Source: Chitinophagaceae bacterium
GTDB taxonomy: Bacteria; Bacteroidota; Bacteroidia; Chitinophagales; Chitinophagaceae
NCBI GenBank assembly: GCA_019747455.1
Contig: JAIEQT010000400.1
Location: 1-6,255 of the forward strand
DNA length: 6,255 nt
Direction: 5' to 3'
Under the pieces are notes generated by a model that saw only the letters and a program-made list of their open reading frames with translations, ran no database searches and had not been told where the DNA came from. Position numbers and translations under genes: made by a program. Shown here piece after piece: positions 1 to 6,255 of the stretch (its first letter is position 1; every line of letters starts with the position of its first letter).

Positions 1-324
1 ATAAGCTCCTCCAATTAAGAAAATTAGTTGCTTATTACTCTCGTTGGCCCTTTGTTGAATAAACTGTGCTAATTGAGGAGAGCTGAACATTTTCCCTCTT
101 TCATCCAAGAGTACTAAAAAATCATCTTTTTGAAGTAATCCTAATACTAACTTTCCCTCTGCATTTTTTAATTCCGTTTCAGTTAAACTTGCTGCACTCT
201 TTGGCGGTGCGATAATTTGCCAATCGCATCTGAAATATTTGTTAATACGTTGGGTAAAGTCTACTACACCGGGTTTAATATACGACTCATCAGCTTTGCC
301 AATTGAAAGGAACAATATCTTCAT
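1..324 (-). CDS. rlmH: RlmH, 23S rRNA pseudouridine-1915 N3-methyltransferase (partial, C-terminus off the left edge)
   Basis: Cytoplasmic SPOUT-family enzyme that uses S-adenosylmethionine to methylate N3 of pseudouridine 1915 in helix 69 of 23S rRNA; this role is known for the family. The reading frame starts at the ATG at 324-322 and stays open for 108 codons to the window edge. It begins MKILFLSIGK, a typical RlmH start. It carries the family signature LLDERGK at residues 72-78, followed by SSPQLAQFI at 81-89, and the SAM-pocket sequence FLIGGAY at residues 102-108, where the window cuts it. The family is usually about 155 residues, so roughly 50 C-terminal residues, including the rest of the trefoil knot, are missing because of the edge and not because the gene is broken. 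It is transcribed divergently from the plus-strand pair. No clear Shine-Dalgarno sequence precedes the start, as is usual in Bacteroidota. Identification is firm. Confidence 0.95.
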   Translation of the reverse strand, partial: MKILFLSIGKADESYIKPGVVDFTQRINKYFRCDWQIIAPPKSAASLTETELKNAEGKLVLGLLQKDDFLVLLDERGKMFSSPQLAQFIQQRANESNKQLIFLIGGAY

Positions 325-367
325 ATACCCGTTTGTGTTATTTTTATATTCAAATTAAGGACTTTGT
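325..367. promoter_or_regulatory. Divergent intergenic region with weak candidate Bacteroidota promoters
   Basis: Only 43 bases separate the rlmH start from the start of paralogue A, so the signals for both directions must lie here or inside the neighbouring coding ends. Compared with the Bacteroidota -7 consensus TAnnTTTG, the minus strand has TTAATTTG (plus coordinates 351-358), with five of the six fixed positions matching. This would give rlmH a leader of about 20 bases, but no convincing -33 TTG lies upstream of it. On the plus strand CCCGTTTG at 328-335 keeps only the TTTG half, with a TTG at 303-305 located 22 bases upstream of it. Both are weak matches and the assignment is tentative. 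No operator-like inverted repeat was seen. Confidence 0.3.
357..361 (+). promoter_or_regulatory. Shine-Dalgarno-like site for paralogue A
   Basis: AAGGA lies six bases before the ATG at 368, an optimal distance. It supports that start together with the signal peptide that begins directly at this methionine. It is the clearest ribosome binding site in the window: paralogue B and rlmH have none that can be recognised, and the 219-residue secreted gene has only a weak purine run (AAGAAAG). Confidence 0.5.
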
Positions 368-2761
368 ATGAGAAAATCGTTTTTGTTTATAATTATAGCT
401 ATCTGTGGCGTGATACCTGGTTTTTCTCAGGAAATCGATTCCATGATGAGCGTTTATGCAGAACTTGCCCCTAAAGAGAAAATACATGTACATTTCGACA
501 GGGATATCTATAACCCCGAAGAAACTATTTTTTACAAAGTATATCTTTTGTCGGGGAATCAATTAAGCGGACTGAGTAAAAATATGTATGTTGAATGGTA
601 TGATACTACCGGTACACTTATCAAACAAACCATTGCTCCTCTTTTCCTTTCAGGAGCCGCAGGGAGCTTCGAAATACCTAAAGGATACAAAGGAAATTAT
701 GTTCGTTTGAGAGCTTTTACACGATGGATGTTAAATGAAGAGAATGAAACTGCGGTATATGAGAAATTGATTCCATTGAATCTGGGAAATACAAACACAC
801 AAAAACTAAATATCAATAAAACTAATTTATCCTTATTCCCCGAAGGTGGATATTTGGTAGAAGGTATATCTTCCCGAGTTGCCTTTAAAGCCACCAACAG
901 TAATGGACTTCCGGTAAAAGTTTCAGGATTTGTACGTAATGCAAAGAATGAAGTGATAGATAGTATTATCACTATTCACGATGGTATGGGTTTGTTTTTG
1001 TTGAATCCAGTTAAGGGAGAGCAATATCGTGTAGAGTGGACAGACGAGTTTAAACAAAAATATACTACACCGATTACCCAAATACAACCAACAGGAGTGG
1101 TGATGTTAGTTCGAACAACAAACGACAAAGCGGCTATTACCATTCAACGATCTCCTAATACAAGTGGAGATTTACAACAATATACACTGATGGTTCATAT
1201 GAATCAAGAGCCTTTATTTAAAGTGGCGATTAAGATGACGGAGAGAACGCTTCAAAGAGCTGAAATTCCTATCGATCAAATGCCAACGGGTATCCTTCAA
1301 TTTACATTATTTAATGCAGCATTACAACCGGTAGCTGAGAGGATCATTTTTGTAAATAATCATCTTCACGAATTCAATGCCAAGGTAAATCCTATTTATA
1401 CGAGTATAGAAAAAAGAGCAAAGAATAGTTTAGATATTGTTATTACAGATACGGCCGTTAGTAACTTGTCTGTTTCTATTATAGATGCAGGTATAGCCGC
1501 GCCGGAGAGAACTAACATCTACACAGATTTTTTACTTAGCAATGAGATCAAGGGGTATATTCATAACCCCGCTTACTATTTTACCAGTGATGCCGATGTG
1601 GTAACCAGTAAATTAGATTTAGTTATGATGACAAGTGGTTGGAGAAGATATAATTGGGATAAACTGAAAGCGGGTATTTTACCGGTAATTAAATATTTAC
1701 CGGAAACAGAAAACATGCGGATCAGTGGGAATGTATTTGGAATGAAAGATATTGGCGCGCAACAACTAGTGCTTAACTCCATTCTTTTGGGAAAAGATAG
1801 TAGTAAGCAATTTTTATTTTTTCCTGTTAATAAAGATGGTAGTTTTACGCAGCCCGATATATTTTTTTACGATACGGCTAAAGTGTATTATAACTTTAAT
1901 TCCAGTGTAAAAGGTGCCGATAGATTACAAGTAAAATTCGATAATGGTTTTTTTAGAAGAGAGAATGGATATAAAACAAGTGCCTTTACCGGCGTAACTG
2001 TTTTTCCCGATGCCGATAGTTTATGGAGAGTGAGGATGAACTATTTTTTAGCAGAGCAAGAACGCATAAAAAAACTACAGGAATCAGCGAACCTGCAAGA
2101 GGTTATTGTTAAAACAAAAGTAAAAACACCCTTACAACAAATGGATGAAAAATACGCCCGAGGGTTATTTGCAGGTTCAGATGCGTATAGCTTTGATCTA
2201 ATTAATGATAAATTTGTACCTATTGATATTTTTTCTTATTTGCAGGGAAGGGTTCCTGGTTTACAAATATCCGGTTCAGGTGGACAAACCAGTTTAACTT
2301 GGCGCGGTAGCACACCTTCTCTTTTCTTAGATGAGATGCCAACTGATATTAATATGATCAGTGGATTGCCAGTTCAACAAGTAGCTTATATCAAAGTATT
2401 CCGCCCCCCTTTTTTTGGAGCTAGTGGCGGTGGCGCCGGGGGAGCTATTGCTGTTTATACCAGAAGAGGAAATGATGGAAAGAAAGAAGATTATTCAGGT
2501 AAAGGAATGAATTTTATAAGCTTAGCAGGCTTTTCCCGATTTAAAGAATTTTATAATCCGGTATACGACAAGAATAATAATTCATTAGAAACAGATGTTC
2601 GTAATACCCTTTACTGGAATCCCAATATTTTTACAAATAAAAGATCACCTCGTTTTAAGATTGATTTTTATAATAATGATGTTTCAAAAAAATTACTTTT
2701 AGTATTAGAGGGTATCAATGCAGATGGCAAAATGACTAGAGTAGTTAAAACAATTGAGTAA
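368..2761 (+). CDS. Paralogue A: secreted MG2-domain protein with barrel-less TonB-type plug domain
   Basis: Exported 797-residue protein of unknown function. Residues 1-20 form a signal peptide (basic MRK, hydrophobic core, GFS before Gln21). Residues 37-60 (from EKIHVHFDRDIY to FYKVYL) match the start of an MG2 macroglobulin domain. Probable beta-sandwich domains follow: LFPEGG at 156-161, HDGMG at 204-208, and PVAERIIFVN at 321-330. GYIHNPAYY (396-404) and GWRRYNW (424-430) resemble motifs recalled from Bacteroidota proteins of this type. Residues 576-701 look like a SusC-type plug: LQEVIVKTK, YLQGRVPG (624-631), WRG (645-647), LFLDEMP, then a glycine-rich GGAIAVYTRRG end. No beta-barrel follows. 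The C-terminal domain has TLYWNP (747-752) and FYNND (767-771), recalling alpha-2-macroglobulin-like sandwich edges. The mature protein has no cysteine, so it has no macroglobulin thioester. Its stop overlaps the start of B. Domain calls are by eye; the molecular function is not known. Confidence 0.9.
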   Translation: MRKSFLFIIIAICGVIPGFSQEIDSMMSVYAELAPKEKIHVHFDRDIYNPEETIFYKVYLLSGNQLSGLSKNMYVEWYDTTGTLIKQTIAPLFLSGAAGSFEIPKGYKGNYVRLRAFTRWMLNEENETAVYEKLIPLNLGNTNTQKLNINKTNLSLFPEGGYLVEGISSRVAFKATNSNGLPVKVSGFVRNAKNEVIDSIITIHDGMGLFLLNPVKGEQYRVEWTDEFKQKYTTPITQIQPTGVVMLVRTTNDKAAITIQRSPNTSGDLQQYTLMVHMNQEPLFKVAIKMTERTLQRAEIPIDQMPTGILQFTLFNAALQPVAERIIFVNNHLHEFNAKVNPIYTSIEKRAKNSLDIVITDTAVSNLSVSIIDAGIAAPERTNIYTDFLLSNEIKGYIHNPAYYFTSDADVVTSKLDLVMMTSGWRRYNWDKLKAGILPVIKYLPETENMRISGNVFGMKDIGAQQLVLNSILLGKDSSKQFLFFPVNKDGSFTQPDIFFYDTAKVYYNFNSSVKGADRLQVKFDNGFFRRENGYKTSAFTGVTVFPDADSLWRVRMNYFLAEQERIKKLQESANLQEVIVKTKVKTPLQQMDEKYARGLFAGSDAYSFDLINDKFVPIDIFSYLQGRVPGLQISGSGGQTSLTWRGSTPSLFLDEMPTDINMISGLPVQQVAYIKVFRPPFFGASGGGAGGAIAVYTRRGNDGKKEDYSGKGMNFISLAGFSRFKEFYNPVYDKNNNSLETDVRNTLYWNPNIFTNKRSPRFKIDFYNNDVSKKLLLVLEGINADGKMTRVVKTIE

Positions 2762-2763
2762 TG
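2759..2763 (+). other. TAATG stop-start overlap between paralogues A and B
   Basis: The TAA stop of A shares its last A with the ATG of B. No AGGA-like sequence is present in the 20 bases before this ATG, so B is probably translated by ribosomes reinitiating after A. This is good evidence for a single operon and for linked production of the two proteins. Confidence 0.8.
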
Positions 2764-5163
2764 AAAACAGTAATTCGTTTTTTAATTGGTATTACATGTT
2801 TTGGTATTACCTCCTCGCCGGCTCAGAATATAGATTCTCTCATGAAAAAATATGTCGATTTAGCTCCGGTTGAGAAAATCTATATCCAGTTTGATCGGCC
2901 ATCTTATGATATTGGGGAAACTATTTTTTACAAAGTTTACCTTTTGCGCAACGGCAAATGGAATGCAGAAAGTAAAAATATATACATCAACTGGTTCGAT
3001 GATAATGGGAATTGTATCAAACAAACAGTGGCACCTATTCTACTTTCTTCTTCGCAGGGAAGTTTTAATCTTCCCAAAAACTATACCGGCAACGCTTTAC
3101 GTATGGTTGCGTATACAGGTTGGATGCTTAACGACCATCAACGCGATTATTTATTTGAAAGAGTCTTTGCCTTTCCAAAAAACAAGCGTACTGATAAAAC
3201 GAATAATATTCAAAGAACAAAAGTAGAGCTGTTTCCTGAAGGAGGTGATTTGATATTTAATTTAGCGAGCAGGGTTGCATTTAAATCAACTGATAATAAT
3301 GGAATGCCTGTTGCTATTACCGGTAAGGTGGTAAACGGAAGAGGAGAGGAAATTGCTACACTAAAAACGGAGCACGACGGAATGGGTTTATTCAGTTGTA
3401 AGCCAGTTAGCGGAGAGAATTATTTTATCAATTGGAAGGATATCCACGGTAATGAAGGAACACAACAAATCACGAAAATAAAAGATAGGGGTGGGGTGCT
3501 TACTGTATATCAAACAAATGAGAATGCACAAATAACGGTACAAGTAAACCATAATAGTACAGGGATACAGCCTTATAAACTGCTTATTCATCAAGATCAG
3601 GTGCTACTGGCACAAAAAGAGTTGCATGTAGCCAATGCCAGTGCCATGCGTATTACTTTCCCCCTTTTTAATTGTAGCACCGGCATTATTCAGTTTACAT
3701 TACTTACGAGTGATAATAAACCAGTTGCAGAACGCATCATTTATGTGGATAATGAAGATTACAGTTTTGAAACAAATATTTCGATGATAGAAAGGAATCT
3801 TACTAAGCGGGGGAAAAATATTGCTGATATCAGTTTACAAGACACCCTCTTAGCTAATCTAAGTATTTCTGTTTACGATCCACAAACTTCAGGAAAAGAG
3901 GTGCACTCTATTATAAGTGGCTTTTTATTAAGTAATGAGTTACGCGGCTATATACATAACCCGGCATATTATGTTGATGCGGAGAATCCCAAGCGAAATG
4001 AACATATTGATCTATTAATGCTTACCCATGGTTGGAGAAGATTTGATTGGCAGGCTATAACTACCGGTGTTTTCCCGAAATTAAAGTTTTCTATGCGTGA
4101 TGATTTTGTGGGTGTTAAGGGAAGATTTATTGAATCATCAAATTTATTGTCTGATACCTCTTTACTCAATATGGTAGTTGTACAATCGGATAGTACCGCA
4201 CAATACCTTACTACTGTTACGGTAGGAAATAACCCATTTGAGATTAAAAATCTAATCATCACCGATACGGCTAAAATTTACTATGGATTTCAAAAAAAGA
4301 AAGAGAAAACAATAAAACGTAAAATCCTTTTTGAAAATGGACTGCATCTTGGCGATGCTATCGCAAATTATACTTTTCATGATCCTGATCCTGTTTGGCA
4401 ACAGCAACCCATTAGCAATACCAGCATAAATACTTTTGATAAAGAAGTGAATGAATTAAAGGAAGTAATCGTAGGTACTAAAGCGAAATCAAAAATTGAA
4501 CTATTAGATGAGCGATATACCACCGGTGTTTTCAGAGGCGGTAATGCCAGGACCTTCGACCTTATTAGTAATGGGTCTCCCGCGTATGCAGATGTTTTTA
4601 ACTATCTGCAAGGCAGGGTGCCGGGGTTTTATATTGGTTTTGGTGTTAAGGATAGTAATGAAGTAATTCCTAAGCCCAGGCCTGTTATAACCAATATACG
4701 TACAAGTTATTCACCCATTTTATTTTTAGATCAATCGCCAATTGATGATGTAAATAGCTTGATTGGAATTAATATTAATGATATCGCCTATATAAAAGTA
4801 TTTGACCCCGGTTTTGTGGGGGGTGGACTGAGTTCTCCGGGTGGCGCTATTGCTTTATATTCTAAGCGGGGAACTGAAGTTATAAATGGAACTTATATTC
4901 CTCCGGGTATGGATGTTGTTACCTTAACAGGATATAATCGATTCAAAGAATTTTATAGCCCTATGTACAGTAGAGATTTTAACCCTGCACAACCGGATAA
5001 TAGAAAAACGATTTATTGGAATCCTTCTATAATCTTATCAAAAGAAAAAAATACACAGCGAATTGAGTTTTATAATAATGATCTGTCTACAAAATTGATC
5101 ATGGTATTAGAGGGAATTAACGTGAATGGGAAGATATCCAGCGTAGTGAAGCAAATTGATTGA
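2761..5163 (+). CDS. Paralogue B: secreted MG2-domain protein with divergent barrel-less plug domain
   Basis: Exported 800-residue paralogue of A with the same architecture; function unknown. The signal peptide is residues 1-21, with probable cleavage after SPA before Gln22; no lipobox is convincing. Matching landmarks are EKIYIQFDRPSY (38-49), LFPEGG (157-162), HDGMG (205-209), PVAERIIYVD (321-330), GYIHNPAYY (396-404), GWRRFDW (424-430), LKEVIVGTK (566-574), YLQGRVPG (615-622), GGAIALYSKRG (694-704), IYWNP (751-755) and FYNND (770-774). Over the last 85 residues I count 43 identities to A without gaps. The plug differs from A: it has about a dozen extra residues around 628-642, and the usual R-G pair reads IRTS (646-649). 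Three cysteines (85, 213, 305) occur in the mature chain, none in a thioester context. It sits one base into the end of A and ends 11 bases before a convergent gene. Confidence 0.9.
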   Translation: MKTVIRFLIGITCFGITSSPAQNIDSLMKKYVDLAPVEKIYIQFDRPSYDIGETIFYKVYLLRNGKWNAESKNIYINWFDDNGNCIKQTVAPILLSSSQGSFNLPKNYTGNALRMVAYTGWMLNDHQRDYLFERVFAFPKNKRTDKTNNIQRTKVELFPEGGDLIFNLASRVAFKSTDNNGMPVAITGKVVNGRGEEIATLKTEHDGMGLFSCKPVSGENYFINWKDIHGNEGTQQITKIKDRGGVLTVYQTNENAQITVQVNHNSTGIQPYKLLIHQDQVLLAQKELHVANASAMRITFPLFNCSTGIIQFTLLTSDNKPVAERIIYVDNEDYSFETNISMIERNLTKRGKNIADISLQDTLLANLSISVYDPQTSGKEVHSIISGFLLSNELRGYIHNPAYYVDAENPKRNEHIDLLMLTHGWRRFDWQAITTGVFPKLKFSMRDDFVGVKGRFIESSNLLSDTSLLNMVVVQSDSTAQYLTTVTVGNNPFEIKNLIITDTAKIYYGFQKKKEKTIKRKILFENGLHLGDAIANYTFHDPDPVWQQQPISNTSINTFDKEVNELKEVIVGTKAKSKIELLDERYTTGVFRGGNARTFDLISNGSPAYADVFNYLQGRVPGFYIGFGVKDSNEVIPKPRPVITNIRTSYSPILFLDQSPIDDVNSLIGININDIAYIKVFDPGFVGGGLSSPGGAIALYSKRGTEVINGTYIPPGMDVVTLTGYNRFKEFYSPMYSRDFNPAQPDNRKTIYWNPSIILSKEKNTQRIEFYNNDLSTKLIMVLEGINVNGKISSVVKQID

Positions 5164-5174
5164 GGGTGTTTAAA
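5164..5174. other. Convergent 11-base gap without a visible terminator
   Basis: Paralogue B (plus strand) ends in TGA at 5163 and the minus-strand secreted gene ends in TAG at 5175, leaving 11 bases. I see no GC-rich hairpin followed by a T-run in the gap or in the adjoining coding ends. The two transcripts therefore probably overlap at their 3' ends, or end by a signal that is not recognisable by eye. Confidence 0.6.
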
Positions 5175-5834
5175 CTATTGAATACGATCTATTACATAGT
5201 TGCTCACAGTTAAAAAAATCTTTCCTGTCTTAGGTCCTGATTCCCGCATTTTTTTTCTATCGATATCCGTGTCTTTACCCATAAAATTGAATGGAATTCT
5301 TATTTTCTCTACTTCAAAACTAACTTCAACCTTGGATGGCAGTGGGTCTGCTTGCTTATCGTACTGAAAAATTAATGTATAGGTGCCATCCTTTTTGGTA
5401 CTAATCTCTGATTCTGCAATTCTGGTATTTGCCACGTCAATCAGCAAAAGGGCAATAGAAAAGTCTGCTTTAGGATCGGTAGGTACGATATTAATAGCTT
5501 TATATTTTTTACCATTTCGCCATTCTTCCCCTCTTGGTACGGTAATATGATCATAGGCTAATAATTGATTCAAGGTAAAATCGAGGCCTCTTTTGGGAAT
5601 CATTACAAAATCTTCAGAAGAAAATTTAATAGGCTTATTTTTTTGGTACCTCATGGTGGCTTTTTTGGCAGGCATATTGATAAAGCTAATATCTATGCTT
5701 AGCTTTAAGTTGGCAGTAAAGCTTTTGATAGAATCCATACGGCTTTTAATCCTTAACAGATCAACATCTGTTTGTTGAGAAGCAGCCGTGTAGGATAATG
5801 CGAAAAATAATATCTGTACAAAAAATGGTTTCAT
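5175..5834 (-). CDS. Secreted protein, possibly LolA-like outer-membrane lipoprotein carrier fold
   Basis: A 219-residue exported protein. Residues 1-20 are a signal peptide (MKPFF, hydrophobic core, AAS before Gln20-Gln21), and there is no lipobox, so a soluble periplasmic protein is likely. The pattern after it resembles the LolA fold: a short helix with RMDSIKSFTANLKLSID (32-48), then alternating strands including MRYQKNKPIKF (61-71), which recalls the family's 'G-x-x-x-Y-x-K-P' strand, and a later series of amphipathic strands (151-182). LolA proteins bind lipoproteins released by an inner-membrane ABC transporter and carry them across the periplasm. The fit is by overall pattern only; a generic conserved Bacteroidota beta-rich protein is the alternative. 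The region 184-203 is strongly charged (KDTDIDRKKMRESGPK). Its ATG overlaps the stop of the upstream permease by one base, so it is coupled to a membrane transporter. Confidence 0.5.
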   Translation of the reverse strand: MKPFFVQILFFALSYTAASQQTDVDLLRIKSRMDSIKSFTANLKLSIDISFINMPAKKATMRYQKNKPIKFSSEDFVMIPKRGLDFTLNQLLAYDHITVPRGEEWRNGKKYKAINIVPTDPKADFSIALLLIDVANTRIAESEISTKKDGTYTLIFQYDKQADPLPSKVEVSFEVEKIRIPFNFMGKDTDIDRKKMRESGPKTGKIFLTVSNYVIDRIQ

Positions 5835-5836
5835 TA
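5832..5836 (-). other. TAATG stop-start overlap between the permease and the secreted gene
   Basis: Read on the minus strand, the TAA stop of the permease shares its last base with the ATG of the 219-residue secreted protein. Only a weak purine run (AAGAAAG, plus coordinates 5845-5851) lies upstream. Translational coupling is likely and the two genes form one operon. Confidence 0.75.
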
Positions 5837-6255
5837 GCCAATATCTTTCTTGTGAAATAACAAAACGCCTGATATTACCAATATAATAATATAACCGACG
5901 CTTAATAGGGTATTTTGATATACAGTGTGCCAGGGAATAGTTGTGTAAAAAAAATATTGCCAGGTATCACTGAGTTTCATAAATAATAAAGTGTTCAACC
6001 ATTGATTGCCCAAATCTACTTTTAGTAGCAGGTGAGAAATGATAAGAAAGAAAGCAGATACAATCCAGGTTTTGGCAGCATCTTTTAAAAAGATGCCAAT
6101 AGTAATACTAACTACCGTAAAAAAAATCATCGAGCAGGTTCCAGCACCAAAAGCATAGAGTAGGCGGGTAGTGGCGTCTGAAGATGTAAAGAAATTCAGT
6201 GTATTTAAATAAACGATCAAATCACCTCTTCCAAATATGCCATAGCATAAACTAA
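5834..6255 (-). CDS. ABC-2-type transporter permease (partial, N-terminus off the right edge)
   Basis: C-terminal part of a polytopic inner-membrane protein. The frame is open from the right edge (first whole codon at 6253-6251) for 139 residues to the TAA at 5836-5834, so the true start lies beyond the window; a TTG at 6220 in frame is internal. Three hydrophobic segments are visible, at about residues 31-56 (through AGTCSMIFFTVVSITIGIFL), 63-78 (WIVSAFFLIISHLLL) and 113-133 (from LLSVGYIIILVISGVLLF). The chain ends in FHKKDIG, like the F-x-[RK]-[RK]-D-I tail common in ABC-2 permeases. In that family the permease pairs with a separate ATPase to move polymers, lipids or drugs; none of these substrates can be chosen here. 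The gene is directly followed by, and coupled to, a probable LolA-like secreted protein. The family call is moderate because only the C-terminal third to half is visible. Confidence 0.65.
   Translation of the reverse strand, partial: SLCYGIFGRGDLIVYLNTLNFFTSSDATTRLLYAFGAGTCSMIFFTVVSITIGIFLKDAAKTWIVSAFFLIISHLLLKVDLGNQWLNTLLFMKLSDTWQYFFYTTIPWHTVYQNTLLSVGYIIILVISGVLLFHKKDIG

Noticed and set aside
368..427. Lipoprotein signal (Cys13) in paralogues A and B
   Set aside because: The residue before Cys13 is Ile in A and Thr in B, not Gly, Ala or Ser, and the cysteine is in the middle of the hydrophobic core; a standard signal peptidase I site follows at residues 20-22.
697..972. Antisense open frame within paralogue A (and similar ones at 350-562, 1576-1782, 3388-3594, 3969-4262 and, on the plus strand, 5593-5778)
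   Set aside because: They are opposite-strand shadows of clearly coding genes, without recognisable protein features or upstream signals.
2404..2416. C6-T7 homopolymer run in paralogue A as a possible phase-variation or slippage site
   Set aside because: It encodes RPPFF in the expected plug position, the frame is intact on both sides, the runs are short, and B has no equivalent.
2870..3226. A 118-codon open frame inside paralogue B on the same strand
   Set aside because: It lies wholly within B in another frame, while B shows conserved protein motifs matching A across the whole region; no independent domain or start signal is seen.
5168..5175. GTTTAAAC palindrome at the convergent junction
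   Set aside because: Eight bases of AT-rich palindrome are expected by chance and have no loop or T-run to act as a terminator; there is no sign of an attachment site.
6218..6220. In-frame TTG as the start of the minus-strand membrane protein
   Set aside because: The frame remains open upstream to the window edge with plausible protein sequence, and ABC-2 permeases are longer than 128 residues; the true start lies outside.
1..6255. CRISPR arrays, tRNA or rRNA genes, insertion sequences
   Set aside because: No regularly spaced repeats, cloverleaf-like segments, transposase motifs or terminal inverted repeats were seen; almost the whole window is protein coding.

Overview
The window is AT-rich DNA that reads as a member of the Bacteroidota, most likely a Chitinophagaceae or Flavobacteriia-type genome. 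Three things support this: two large secreted proteins that join macroglobulin-like (MG2) domains to a SusC-type TonB plug, the near absence of Shine-Dalgarno sequences at most starts, and tight TAATG gene junctions. The lineage is inferred from protein style; no rRNA or other marker gene is present.

Layout: (1) Positions 1-324, minus strand: the N-terminal two thirds of rlmH, a 23S rRNA methyltransferase of the SPOUT family, cut by the left edge. (2) Positions 325-367: a 43-base divergent intergenic stretch that must hold the start signals of rlmH and of the rightward pair. (3) Positions 368-5163, plus strand: two tandem paralogues of 797 and 800 residues (called A and B here), overlapping by one base. 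Each has a signal peptide, an MG2-like N-terminus, several probable beta-sandwich domains, a TonB-receptor-type plug without any beta-barrel, and a conserved C-terminal domain. (4) Positions 5164-5174: an 11-base convergent gap. (5) Positions 5175-6255, minus strand: a secreted protein of 219 residues, tentatively LolA-like, preceded with a one-base overlap by the C-terminal part of an ABC-2-type permease that runs off the right edge.

How they may work together: A and B are very probably co-transcribed and translationally coupled, and are exported across the inner membrane to the periplasm or outer membrane. A plug domain with no barrel suggests docking to an outer-membrane or TonB-linked partner, but this is inference. 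The permease and the LolA-like protein form a separate leftward operon whose ATPase is presumably outside the window. No mobile elements, CRISPR arrays, tRNAs or rRNAs were seen. The most unusual element is the paired, barrel-less MG2-plug proteins.
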